The notes under the pieces are model-generated. The model searched no databases, had not been told where the DNA came from, and was given only the letters and a program-made list of their open reading frames with translations. A stretch of 64,000 nucleotides of DNA from Branchiostoma floridae (Eukaryota > Chordata > Leptocardii > Amphioxiformes > Branchiostomatidae): contig NC_049983.1 of assembly GCF_000003815.2 (NCBI RefSeq), forward strand, positions 17,764,746-17,828,745, given 5' to 3'. Made by a program: the position numbers and the translations under genes. This document shows positions 1 through 14,000 of this stretch, one piece after another; the first letter of the stretch is position 1; every line of letters begins with the position of its first letter.

Positions 1-1819
1 ACGTGAAAACTTTATGTCGTTTTATCTTTATCCAAGGACTTTTTAATCTCCTTGAATTATTTTTAACTTCACTTGAAGATTTGAATTAGATCTTGATTGA
101 AATAGGAAAATAAAAAATATGTTTCAAGAATCAAGACAAAACAATTGGAATGTATCCATGTATATATTGAGGGGAATTTAGGCCGACAAAAAAGTATGAT
201 TTTGAAAGAATAATTAATAATAATAAACGTCAAATGTCTTTCTGATCTGGTATACTAGTACTCTAAAATGCCAAGCAATCCACAAAACAAGACAACAAAG
301 GAATTGATGGGGAAAACGGTAGAAAAAAAAACTCACTGACAGATTATCTTCGTGGGTGGGTAGCTAATAACGGGAGGGATCCATTCACTGACAGAATCCG
401 ATGTGACTTTTAAAACTTATGGACCCTTATGATGCCAGGTAACGATACGGCGATGTTATCATGCCAAGCTAAACAACAGCTAGCTAAGGAAGAAGCCTTT
501 CTGTAAAAGAAAATGATTAAAAAAAAAAAAAACAGCTGAAAAGTCAAAGTGTGTCAAAGTTGATACCTGAAAGCTTTCGATTGAAATATTTGAACAATGT
601 ACAAATGTATGAATATCGAATTTGACGCTATCGTAAGACTACTAAGAGTGCAAACTTCACGGCCTGGTGAAGCAGCGACATCTAGCGGTTCAAAAGGCCT
701 GCATTTAGCCCAACCGGTTGTACAAGTTAATTACCAGTATGTGTTTCTTTGTGGCGATGAAATAGATCGTGCATAACATAGAGAAAAGACCAAACAGTCA
801 TAACACAGCTGTATGAATGGTACTTGGGGAAGAAGTTGAATACCACACAAATGGCAGTTTGTAATTTCACCTTGTCGCTTTGGTATTGCCTGGAAAAGGG
901 AATCCCTGTCCCAGCCGAGGCTGTTCAGTTTCCTATCTGGGCATTCCTGGCTACTCTGTCTCAAATAAATATTTTGTAATAAAAATCACAATAATTTTAC
1001 ATAATTTTTAATCAACTTATAAGATGTTTACTATTTGATTGCTGGGCTTTATTTTCTTAATGCTCAGAATGCGTTTATTTGAAGTCAATTCGTTTGAAAG
1101 TTTGTTGTTGTAGGGGGGAGTGATGAGAAACGTAACAGCCTGTTCAGTTCTTTGGAAGGTGTTTCCGGTCGGGTCTGAGTGAGGGGCCTGGATTTCTGGT
1201 CAATGTTTGGAGCGGGTCTCTCCCAGTCTTTCCCTCAGTAGCCCACTGGATTTAGCTGTCAGCCAGGTCCCTTGTCATGCACTTGGTTGGTTTATAGCCT
1301 AACCTTGGAAATACGGACTGGAAAGATCGATTTTTCACGTCGGGTGCTCAGGGGAGGTAAGTGAATTCCCAAATTCCCACGTGTGCTATGCAAGAAACTC
1401 AGCTAGTCGCTTTCATCAATATAACGTTATAGGAGTGGGAGGGCGACGTCCTTATGAAACTAAAAAGTTTCCCAGAAGTTACTCAAAAGGGCGGACGGGA
1501 TGTGCGATGTTGTCAGTCTGTTTAGCGGGACGGAAAAAACACAAGGACGACGTAAAGGAGAGGTATGTGGATTTGGGTGTTATAAAAATCCAGCCCTGTT
1601 TTTAGTGCTCGAGGCGGGCAGCCCAACCTAGCCGACCGCCTACACAGCCGTGTTGTGACGAGCACGGCGGCAATTATCGCCTAGGAAAATACCCTCACAA
1701 CGGATATGCGTAGACATAACCGGAATCAGTCTTTTGTTTTCTTGTTGCAGGGCTCAGACTGAGTAGGAAGTGGTGTTTCGTGGGTTGGAAATCAGGCCAG
1801 GCCCTTTTCCTGTGAATGT
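1..1819. other. 5' flank of the laminin beta gene, no gene seen
   Basis: No coding exon is recognised here. The first 1.1 kb is AT-rich with a short poly-A run near 520. From about 1100 the sequence becomes more GC- and CpG-rich, as expected near a promoter. A TATA-like string lies at 1581-1588. The short open frames present resemble no family I know. Confidence 0.6.
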
Positions 1820-1826
1820 TATAAAA
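1820..1826 (+). promoter_or_regulatory. TATA-like box of the laminin beta promoter (candidate)
   Basis: TATAAAA lies 151 bases upstream of the laminin start codon. A TSS about 30 bases downstream would give a 5' UTR of roughly 125 nt without needing a non-coding first exon. A second TATAAAAA at 1581-1588 is an alternative. Position and motif are seen; promoter function is inferred. Confidence 0.35.
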
Positions 1827-1976
1827 CCGGGCTTCGAACCAGCGATCCTCAAACCCACTACGTGCACCCATGTCGATGTTGTGAGCTGTTTTACGCCGAA
1901 CTAACCTCAGGGATTCCTACTACCACAGCTTTCAAGAACGTGCAAGAGTTGTGTTAGAGTCTACAGTGCAAGAAAA

Positions 1977-2013
1977 ATGTGGGCTGCACTAGCCTACTGC
2001 GTGCTATTTCTAG
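1977..2013 (+). CDS. LAMB1: Laminin beta exon 1: signal peptide start
   Basis: Twelve codons plus one base encode the hydrophobic run [12 protein letters not shown], a signal-peptide core. The ATG has A at -3. The exon ends at G|GTGAGT in phase 1 and joins exon 2 in frame. Cleavage probably follows Ala18, in the S-T-S-A context encoded by exon 2. The 19.5 kb intron that follows is typical of a secreted-protein gene with a separate signal exon. An alternative 5' exon cannot be excluded. Confidence 0.85.
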
Positions 2014-5000
2014 GTGAGTGTTCTCTTGTTCAGTAGTTTTAAGTCGTAGTTTTAGAACACAGCTGGGCATAAATGGCTGCGAATTCTGCAGAGCCCATGG
2101 CTTCAACATGTGGATAAAAAGGGTTGTGGGGTGATTCCGAGTTCAGTACAGCCGGGGAAGGGTGCCCCAAACCCCGGGGTACATGCTTCCCAATCCGCCC
2201 GACATAACTCGACTGTCGGCTCTGTGCAAACACTTTTTAGGTACGCTGGAAATGGTGGAAAATTAGTTTATTTTACAGCGGGAATGACGGAATTCCTGGG
2301 ATTCTTACCTCCCGGGCATTGTCCCTGGGATTATTGATAGCTTTTTCTTTTGGTCAGTTGCTCAAGCCCTTCCTTTGTAGTTGTTTGATGTGAGAGACTT
2401 GCGCAAATTGGCTTGTATACGAACTTGGAAACTTGAGCCCAAATCAGGGGACCGCTCACTTTGACACTGGTATTTATTCGTGAAATCCAAGATGGCGGCT
2501 TGGGAAGACACCAAGGAAAAATTCCCTAGCAAAACATTTTGTCAAGTGGCCTGGCTTACAAGGCCTCTTGTGGATTCATGCATTTCAATTGGTTTCACAA
2601 GCCTTTGTTCTAAGTGATGAGGCAAATTCCTGAGTAATTTTGCAAAGTGGAAAAACAATTCCCCATTTTGTGAACAAAGTGTGAATCTCTGATTGTGATA
2701 ATTTTTTGAGGATATGTTCCAATTCACACCCCCTACTAACAGTTTGAAAACATTGTTACAATCTTACCGTTGTTTTTGTTCTCATAACCAAATAAGGGAG
2801 AATTGGACGACTTAATCAAATCATCGGGGAGATGAGGTGATCTTTTTGGTGTGGGCTAGATTATGTATGCATTGCCTCGTTACATCAGAGACCAGCCTTC
2901 TGGAAAAGTAGTGTTTTTATCGCCACATTAAAAGCGGCCGCAAAACCATTGACCTCGAACTTCAGAAACGTACAAAACCAGACATCTGGTTTGGGAAGGA
3001 AAAACTGCTTGGTTCTGTACTATAGCAATTTTCATTCCTTCATGTAGAGTGTCATCAAAATGGTACAAAGTGTTCACAACATGTTACTTTGATTTGACTC
3101 AAAATTTCTGTTGGACAGAAAATAAGGAATCTTATCTGTCATTTCCCACTGAGACATGTAACTGCAAACATCAGCTGAAAGACGCTGAGTCTAAGTGTAC
3201 AGTTCTTCACCCCACCCCTAGCAGCAAGTATAAAGTGCTATATACCACCACAGACACTGTTTGTAAATGTACCTAAAGCGGAAGGGGAGTGTATTTATAG
3301 AAATGTTTCAGTGTCCGTATGTTTGTATTGGGCTCTCCTACAGTTAATCATGACATGTGTCTTCTGCTTTTGCTGTCAATTTTTGTCTCCAGAAGACTAG
3401 AAATGAAACACTGTCTACTCAAAAGTTTCCGAAACACATTTCTTTGTCCTGCGTATGTATGTTATATTTGCCAGCTAGACAAGTGTATTGGCAGGATTAG
3501 CTTGATCGTCTAGTTTGTGCCAGCAATTCTTTATGCAGCAAAAGCAGCAGTCAGGAGTGCCAGTGAGTGTGTGTGAGGTCATAAGCAGAGTGATTGGCTA
3601 TCTCATTTACACCCAAATGTCCCATTCAAACAGACAGTTTACCTGGTAAAACACTGGGTATCCCCAAGGATCACACATCCACCCACAGCTTTGAGTATGT
3701 GTAATCTGTTATGAGATGTGTATCAGTGCTAGTGTATCGGGGCGCTAAATACATCGGCATTTGCGTTCTCGCCACTCTCAGGACTTTGCAAATCTTTTAT
3801 GATTGTGTGATCGGGTTTGTTTACTGACATGGGAATCAAAGAAAAGACAGGTTCATTTTGTAGAGAAAAGAGATCAAAGGAGGAGAGAAAGCTAGATCAA
3901 TTGACCCAGATATCTTATGTGGAGAGAGTCCTCTTATGGTGATGGCACAGAACATCTGTTCTTATCTAAACCATACATGTTACTAGCCATTACCAAATAG
4001 CACTAGCATGTTTTGTAGGCCAGAGGAAGGCTTGCATTTGCATGTCTGTAAAATGTTATCAGCACACAAGATCCAGCACAGTAGTAATTGTGAATGTGAT
4101 GCTAAAGTTGCACAAACATGTATTTGCTCTCTTCAATTTCTCTTCTCTTTATTGGGATTATTCTACTACGGAGCATTCATCAAGTTGATGGAATCTCCTT
4201 GATTCTACGTTCATTCTTTTTTTGTATTTCTCCAATAATTTTCTTGCAAAGTATGCCAAAATAGTCTATGACAAATTTCTTTGCAAATAAGTTGATTGCA
4301 GGTGAAATTGATGAATTGATCATTATTTATAAGACAATTCTGTTCACCCATTTTATGTCCAATTTTTTTGTCTTGGAAGAAATTGTGTATTCAAGCTATG
4401 CAGGGGCCAGACTTGTCCAACTTGTGTCAAAAGCCTGGTAACCCCAGGTGTTGATTTATCGCTCTGGCGTTGGGGACGAAAAGTCTTTAGAAGAAGGTGG
4501 ATTTAGCTGCTAGAGTGGCCTTGAGAGTGCTCCAGTGTTGTAGAGGGTCGGTGGAACATAAAGGATTTCTGCGAATACAAAAGGAGAATCAAACTTAGTA
4601 AGATTATGCAGCAAAGACTATTTGTGGCTGCGCAATGCGCCACTTACTAATGCTTCACTACAGAAAACTGGTCTTACAAGTAGCTGGAGGGATGCAACCC
4701 CTTCGGGCATCGTTGTGTTGATTCATTGCGCCAACCTCAGAAACGTGCGGGCAGGAATTCGCCAAACCGCAGAAAGTAGGTGGCGACACTGAGTAATAAG
4801 TACCGCACCTGTATGACTTCAACAATGGTCGGATATGTCCTTTTATGGAATATGGTGTGTTGACACTTCTTAATGTCTGGATCTCATTAAAAAAAGCACC
4901 CAGGTGTCAACAACTGCTAACAAGCTGAGAAAAAAGGACCTCTTTCACACACAATCACAGTGGGGCACCAACAAGCTTTTAGGGACTGGAGAAACCTGGT

Positions 5001-8000
5001 AAGACCTGGAAGACATTTTCTCACAGTCTTACAGGTCACAACCATGTGGTAACATTCAAATCAAAACTGGGAAACCTTGTCTTCTTGAGTTCCCACTTCG
5101 TATTGTGCGATAGGAAGTGGCTGGTTGTATCTGTGCTGAGTATTATTGGTTTTCATTGCTTTTAGTTTTACTTTATAATATAGCATTTAAATGTTGAACG
5201 TTATTCTCTGACTTTCTTCCTGTATCTTCCAAAGTTGATATGAAGTCCTGTTGTTTAAGTAAGCACTTTGGTTGACTTTGCATAGAAAATAAATATTTGC
5301 AGATCAGGAAAGGCCCTTTACTATCAACACTGTGACAATACAGTAGAGTTATTTGAGAAGTATGAGAACTTTTTTTTCTATATTGTTAACCATACTCACC
5401 TTTCAAGCTGTTCTAGCAAGTACTCCGGAAGGCTTGAAAAATCGATTTATTGCCTTTTTTTCTATGAATGGGACTTGTCATTCAATAAAGAAAAGAAAAA
5501 GTCATATACATTTGTATTACTAAATTTGGATTCCATGTATTAACATCAAAGCCAGCAAAATGCTGGAAATGTTCTCTTTTTTAACCTCTAAATCGTGCTT
5601 TTAAACCCTTTTTACCTGGCCATTGTATGACCTTTGACACTCGGATACCTTAATTTGCTTAAATCTAGGTATGTGGAAATTACACCCCTTCTTCACAAAA
5701 GCCTTGGAGCAGGACTTCCGTACTTTAGACCTATCAAACACAAGACATTCTTATATTATATATCACCCAAGATACATTATCACCCGTCCCCCACTAATGA
5801 GGGAGGGATATGGAAGATACGGCGATGTACGTAATGATAGTTTTTGCGTTACCAAAGTAAAGGGAAGGAGCAAAGAGTCGTAAATCGTAAATCTCAGGAA
5901 GGGCTGTTTGAGGTCAATCAGCAAATATTTGGGAGCTGAGATCAAAGCGCGAGAGCCGGTAGGATGTACAGAAGTGAATGGAGCGATGCTCTGTCTCACC
6001 TGGACTTGTGTTGTCTCCATAGCAACTGTGGGATGTGATGATGTTTAGCATAGGAAACCTTGCTGTTTTCATAACAGAAGGAAGAACGGTATGAAAACAA
6101 AATTCACAACATGCCATTGTGTAGAAGATTGCAATGATGACATGGGAAGAAAGCATTGTCTTGTGATCACTCTTTCCACTGGAGGCTGTTGCAGATGGAT
6201 GAGCAAATTGCTCAACAAATTTTGTAGACAGAGAAAGACTTTTTAAAATGATTTGTATGCACTGCTGTTTTTAAAATTGTAGTCATACTTCTGCTTTGTA
6301 CATCATTATATTCCAAAATATAAGTTTATGGAATTCTGGATGCTTAGCCTGGATGCCAGACTGTTTCCAGGACTTCCACAGGCTAACTCATAATCCCCTC
6401 TCCAAAGTTAGAACCTGATAAAGGGTAGATATGGTTGATTTGAAAGCTGTGGTTTGAATCCAGGCTACATTACAGGGTATGTATAAAGTGATATGTAAAA
6501 GAAAACTTGGTCCCTGTGCTTTGAAACAAGCTATAAAACAAAAACAAAATGTATAGCTCTCAAATATGGTGAGCACCTGGTGACCATTGTCAGAATGTAG
6601 TACTCAGCTCCCAAACATGATATAGCTCTAACATTTAACCTTTGACCTTCTGACTAACTTGGAGGGGGAGGGGGTATTTGCCTAATTAGTTATGACCTTG
6701 ATCATGGTTACTCATGGCCTCCCTTGATCTCTTTATCCCCACCTTAGTTTGTCTCACCGCTTTAGCATGAAGATCAAGGGAGCGGTCCGAAGTAATTACA
6801 GGAATTGTGCAATGGGCAAACAATGAAACCAGTCGGTTGAGACTAATTTGCGGTTTGACGAAGGGAATACGTAATGAAACGGAGTGGCAAAACCACAATA
6901 GCATGGGATGGTCACGGAAACTTGAGTCATGCCAAACATTGATATCGATATGACCATTTTTGGAGACTTATACACCAATGTAGTTATCTGCTGTATTAGT
7001 AGTAATGAGAGAAATATTTGCGGATGAAATAATTATAGGAATATAGAATTTGTTATATGTTAACTGTTACTTGTACTTGAATGTCACTTACAGAAAATGT
7101 TAAAAGTCTTCTCAATGAAATTGTGAATCATGTGAAATCATACAGTTGCATTGTATAAATGCATAAATGCATTGTCCCCTCACACTGCCTGAAGGGTGGA
7201 GACAAACTTTCAAATGTGGGAAAAGAAAAAGTGGGAAGAAAATGTGATTGATGGATAGCAATTACTGGAAGTACGTCTTAAAAATTTAACATGCTATTAC
7301 ATCCATTAGAAGCTGTAAGAAAAGAGGACAAATTTTTAAAGTAAATGTTTGCCCTGAAAAGTTGAGGTTTGCTGTTAAAATGAAGACCTAAACTAATCTT
7401 TCTACATTTGTATCATACCTACCTACCATTAGTAGAGAAAGTGTGATTGTATCTCTTTTAGTTTTACCTTTTAACCTAAGAACTGAATGATTACAACATC
7501 TTTTAGTGTTTTGTTGCCTGTAGGGTTTTCTGGCGGTGTGATAATACCAGTGTATTCTATAGATGTCTTGGCGCCAGTGATTTCAGTAATGTCTCGAGTT
7601 TGCAAGATGTCCACTCCTCCCTACTTGTTGGTTTCTTCCAGGACCTCGAACTGTCCAGTGGACATTTGCGGTGTTTTTTCTCGTTAATGTTATCAATGAT
7701 CTTTCTCCCTTTCAAAGTTCAAGCTGATATGATATGATTCTCCTTGTTGCATGTGTTAGGTAGTGAGATAGTATAAGGGTTGTGGTAAGAGGATTGACTG
7801 TGGGTGAGATACTGAAGGGTGCACCAGAAGTGAGGTTTGAAGACTTCCAGATTTTGGCCTTGAGGATACAGACACTGGAGCCTTGTGTTTCCTTGAAATG
7901 TTTGGAACTACGACCAATGCATGACCTAAACTATGTTACAATGTATGTTTGTTCTGTGCAGATTCGGATACAGTAGATTTGAAAGTAACAAGTCCCAGTT

Positions 8001-11000
8001 ACAGTAGATCTACCAAGAGCAGTCATTCTGAAAAGAGAGAAGTAAAGAGGAAGAGGAAAGAATTAACATGTTTAACAGTTGAGGTTCTTAAAGATTTTTG
8101 CTAAGAAAGCACGAAGGGAAGTTTTGGCCAGGTGTTCTCAATAGTTTTATATTCCTGATTTTGAGAATTGTCACCTGTTGAAAGATGGGAATTGAGAGAC
8201 CAGATGCATTATTTCAGGAGATGCCATTGGTCAAAAAGATACTTGTAATTTTTTCAATGACCAGCACTAGCAGAATGATTGGTAATGATATCTCAATGAC
8301 CAACACTATGACTTCTTACGAAATGACTTTTAGAGCCTCTGTTTCTCTTGCAAAAGGATATTTAAGAAATTACAAGTTAAAAAGTAGTTTATAAACAAAG
8401 ATACCTGTGTGTAAATATTTAAATGAAGGAGTGATGATGACGCCTTCCATACATCCAGTCTAGTAGTCTGGATCTAACGTTATCAGTTAGTTCAACCAGA
8501 CTACACTACAGTCTTACCTTATCCAGAACACAGTCTCACCATTCAGTGGTTTTCCTGTTATTGAATCAGATTCTGAACCAAGACCTCCCATACAGACCCT
8601 GTTAGTTATATACGATAAGTTTATGACAACGAATTGAAAGAATTGTTTGTGCAGTTGTTGATGCTATGTACAAAATTCTTGTCTTGTGACGGAAAAGGCT
8701 CTTGTAGACCCATGTTGACAATTATTTACCTTTCTGAACATTATGCGACATGCATGTATATGTATGTCCAAAAAACATGGTGTCATTGTCAAACTCAGCT
8801 ATCATGGACTGGTGTAGGTCCAGTTAGAGAGAAATGTGTGTACTTGTTTTGGTACAAACCACTGTCCTAATGGACTTTGGTTTGGATCACTGTTGCGATA
8901 CACTTGAAGTTAAGCCCTGTGTTTCCCAAATTGTGCTTAACAATGTTCGCGTCCTCAACAATTATACTGCGTCCAGAGAAAAAGAAATACTCATCATCAA
9001 GAGACCTTGTTGCAAAATGCAGAATTTCTAATTGATTTCGCACAAACATGTTCAACAGTTAATTTTGGTGACCCTTTTCTTACATTTTCTCTGTGCCATC
9101 CAGAAGCTATTAAAAAAGGAAGTGTACATGTTGTAACCCTGCCCTTTCTGGGCAACAAGTCTGACTATAGAGGACCAACAGGGTCAGAGTTTCATCTGCG
9201 CTGACCCCAGACGAGTACCCACTGTAATTGGTTATCCAATCTGACTGTTGGAATTCAAACTACCCAGGGAGAGACGCTGTCATTGATCAGTGCTCTCTCC
9301 AAAATTGAATTGCATGTTTCTTATATGGCGTTTGGTCAGGAGCCATTGTTTAGTAGTTTTGTATAAACTGCTGGAATGTTAAGGCACTGTAAAGTAAGAT
9401 GGTACTGTTAAAATGTAGACAGAAATACTGCAGACAAGCAAGGGGAATGAGTATGCTGTAATTGTCTGATATGAGCCTGGTTAAAAAGCGAAATGCAAAC
9501 TTGTTAATTTTAGCCCTCCGCAAGATTAGCTTTCCAGATGTAAGAAATGAAAACTCCATCAGTCATCGGGAATGGAAAAAAGGCCTCCAAAATTATTGAT
9601 GGGATATTTTCACTTTTGATCCAGTTTTGAGGACAGAGACAGCTGGTTTTACACTCCCGTGACAGTGTACATCTCTTTTTGAAAACATATCAGTAGCATT
9701 CATTGCCTGACAGCATAAGAACATTGCATTGAAGATTGCAACGTCAACTGTGATGCAAAATATTTGCAAAAGTTATGATATGTATATGATATCATTGAAT
9801 TTCATGATCTTTGTTCACATATGTGATGATGTTAATTGTTCTGTATCAGATAGTGGCACAGGATGTAAGGATGTAACAGAATACTCTATCCAATGGAATG
9901 TTTCAATGATTGATTATATTGAGGTTTTTTGAAGTTTTAAAAGTAACCGGATCTGACACCATGATAAAGTAAGACTTCTGTAAGGTGTTGTATAAGTTTG
10001 ACCCAAGGGTATCTGCGGAAAGCCCTATTGTCGTGAGGAATGAGAGCATATACCACTCTCCTGACCCTAAGTGCCAGTTAGTGAATCATTTGCTCAATCA
10101 ATTTCTCCTTTTCGGCTTCTCCAAAGCCCTGTAGGAAAGCTGACAAGCTAAAAAGTGGCGAAGCCATATTCTCCATACATGCAATCAGACAAAAGAGCTA
10201 GGAGAGAGAGATAAGGGAATCCTTTTGGCGGTTCTGTATGGTCACTTTTACATGGTAAATGCAGGCCATAAATACCTGAGACATATTTGTTCTTCCCGCA
10301 ACCTGTCTGTCTTCTTGTCAAATCTTCGAGCTTAGACGGAAAATCAACTAGAATTTTTACGCAGAAACAACTAGGGGAAAAGAAACAACTCAGAAACATC
10401 ACTTTGGTGATGTGGTCTAAATGCGGTTTTGTAATGATGTTGCGTTTGTTTAATCTCGAACTATCGGACCTTAAAAGATAAGGCGTTGGGTCAGAACTCT
10501 GCCGCAGGCTGCTAAGGAAGACCACCACAAAGGAACGGATTGTTTTCTTATCTCTACGAATCTGGAAGCAATTGGAAGCTTCAACCACTCTAAGAAAGGA
10601 TACTTTCATGTTTTGAGAACTGCTAAGGATAATGTTGTGTGGTTATGACAAGACAGGAAGCTTGGTTGCGCCTTAGAACAGACAACATAAAACGGATCTC
10701 GGTAATCGCTTGACCGGTCATCTGAGACAATGCCATGGTATGTCGCGCTGGCACACTGACCACCGCAAATCCTCCACAAACACCCTCGCATTGGCACAGT
10801 ATTTGCCTTCGATTAACTCTGGGTCTGCACGTTAACTGCAGGAATGCTACCCTATTAAAGGAAAGGCTGTACAGGTAATGGTGCGTTGTCTCTCCTACAG
10901 GAGACCCTCTTGCCTTTCACACTGCAGCCAGGTGCGTGTGGTCACAGCCGTCTCAGGTGTAACCCTACCACCTGGCCAAGATGATGTGAAAAGCCCCCTT

Positions 11001-14000
11001 GTTGACAGTGTGCAGCATGTGGTTTCTGTCAAGCACAACTCTGCATTCTTCCACAAGAGCAGGTCCCCCCTGGCATTCACAAGGTAGAAGTCTTGAGGTG
11101 GAGTCGATGTGGAGGAAGTTTGGATAGCCATTGTGGGAAAGAAGGGCGTATTCTTTTGGCTGATTCGGCTAGTGTGCCCCTCTCTGTGTGGATTACAACT
11201 TAGACATGCAGCCGGATATTGAGAACAGACAGACCAAGGATGTGAGGTCATCGGTTGGCAAATAACATGTGTATCGTGTTGTGCAGGCCTCAAACTTAAC
11301 TTTTTTCCCTACTGTCCCGCATTGTCCCAAAAATAAATTTCAACTGTCCCGAAGTGAGGATGGACTGTCCCAACCCTATTTTCAGAAATTATGTATTACA
11401 ACAACTGTAAGTCAGAGTATGCACGCCTGACAACCGCGGGCAGGCTTTTAGCTAGGAATTATTTTAGGGTGTACATCTGTAATGTGTTGTACTCTCCGCA
11501 CTGCGTGGCTGAGCCAAATTTTTGTCTTTGCTGCAACACTACTTTTGTCCTGAGAATGGGAGGTATGTGTTCTTGATTTGAGGTGGGTATGGCTTAAAGA
11601 ATACATGAGGTAATTTTCAAGTAATGTAACACTGATTCCTTACAATATAATGTTTCATGAGTTAATACATACAATCAGGGAGAGTAAATTAACCTTACTG
11701 CTAAAGGTGAAACTTGACTGTTACATATATAACAACAGCAAGCTAAAGAAGTCTACAAGAAAATCTGCAAACCAACAGAGGAGAAAGTGTAGCCAGGACT
11801 GCCAGGTACATCTTATATTTCTTTTGTGTATCTACTCTGTTAAGAACATAGCTGAAAATAAATGCACTGAAAAGTTACTTGTAGCCTGTAACATCAGCGT
11901 TTTAACTTTACACAGTTACAGAAAAATGTGTACAAACATTTAATTCATTGAAAATATATAGCAGAAAAGATGTGTTCCAAGGGCAAATTAAGCGAAATTT
12001 TCTCAACAAACAACATCCATTTATCAATATTTTAAAAATAAAGACTGCAACAAAAGTAATATCTCAAGTTACCGTGAAAAAATCGCGACCTCAGTTCAAC
12101 ATTTTCTACGAATTCAGTGCCGACACCGCCCCCCTCCCCAGTATGTCATCGTCACATTAGCTGTTGTTTTTCCCACATTCTACCGACAAACAAGCAAAAA
12201 AAACCTCCAAAACAATCCTATACATGTACTTATCACCATGACTTCAGGCATTCGACGAGTTTTCGTAAACAAATCAAAGTTTTTCCTGCGTGATTTTTCC
12301 CGCGAAAACAGCGGGATATCAGATATTCCACCAATAATGGCGCCTGGGCGCGCTACGTCACGCCGAAATGGCCAATGGGGTGCGACTCTCGCGATTCGCG
12401 AGATGTGAGTGAGTGCGAGATTGCGCGAGACTTGAGGTAGAATCACCCAAAATGGCGGCTCGGTGCGGGAATCGGCAAATTTTGAACTTTGAGCGAAGTT
12501 TCCGGGGGAAAATAAGGGCGTACCAAAGGCGTATATCCAAAAAACAGGGCGTACATTTTGCGATTTTTTTAGCGAAGGCCGTACGTTGTACGCATTGCTA
12601 GCTAAAAGCCTGCCGCGGGGAGATCGGACATTCTGATGTTGATTCGTTGATTATTTTCCTATTGTCCCAAAAGTGTCCCAAAAAGATTTTTCAGTTGTCC
12701 CGGCCTAAATTTTAGTGGTCTCGGGACATCGGGACATAGTTAACTTCGAGCCCTGTTGTGTAACCTGTAAACCACAAAATGGCACAGAACATCGCTTCAG
12801 AACATGGAGTTACCATTCTATGTTAGTGTAGGGCATATCCTCAATCTTTTTTTTCTAATAGATCTCTTTTTTTTCTAGTGTGGTGGGTTCTTTTTTCATT
12901 GCATAGGATTAGGATAAGTAGCTCATTTCAAACATGGTTCAAATGTCCCTTCCAAAACATAGATATACCTATCAATAAAGACGATTGACATGGACCTCCA
13001 GACAGTGGACATGGAAGGATGCTTATGAGACTGGATGTAGACTTACATGTAACATGCTAGACTTCTCTAACTGCAAAGTCTAGAAGTATAAAAACGTGAA
13101 TTCTGGTCCAGAACTTCAGTATGCATTTGGGATTTGAACCCTGAACCCTGTGATCCTGATGCAGAACCTCTAACTACCAGACAACTACTTGGTGCTACAC
13201 ATCACGATTTGCTGCTCAACTGCTTCATTAGGTACAAAGGCATGTCTGTAGCAGCAAATGGCAAGCCTTGATACACTTCACGCTAGACAGATGAATCAGA
13301 ATATTACAAAACTCATTCCAAAGCAATATATTTTACTCTGTAACTGCACTCTGGTCAGTGTGCCACAAGGCAAAATGTAAAAAACATGCACTGAACTCTC
13401 ACTTTCTGATCAAACTTGACATTGAAGAGAAAATCCAGAACTGAATTGTCCTCTCTTTACCCATTAAGTTAAAGTGACACTGTAACAGTTGATGAGCAAA
13501 CAACGTTTCACGGTTCACAGAAATGTCAAGATGATTCAGTAGTACGATTTTAACAAAATCAGTCACCCTGGAAAATGGCACAGAAATTGCATTTCAGACC
13601 TAAGTAGTTTTCGATCAACCAAGTTAGGGTGTCTTACTTCCCAAACCTTGTTAGCTTGCGGAGAGAAGAATCTTTGGAGCGAAAATCTTGACATTTTTGC
13701 CGTTTGCCCCAGTAAATGGTTATTACCAGTTTAAACGTGATGTGTGTTGTAACTTGTACTCAAAAAGATTGTAGGAGGCTTTGAACTTAGTGTTATGGAT
13801 CCCATGATAGTTCGTAGCACCCTCGAAGTTTTATTTTATTACTTTATCGAGATAACCCCAGACAAATAAAGATAAATTTGTCTAAGCTTTGTTTGAACTA
13901 AACATTCATGGTCCAGCAGTAAGATACAGTAAAATCTGTCTGGGAAGTTTATTGGCCCTTTTAGTATAGTTTATCATCACCGACTGGCGTCTTTTGTTTG

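Noticed and set aside
10148-10609. 153-codon minus-strand open frame in intron 1
   Set aside because: No recognisable domain or flanking splice signals, and AT-rich codon use unlike the laminin exons. Length is compatible with chance in a 19.5 kb intron.
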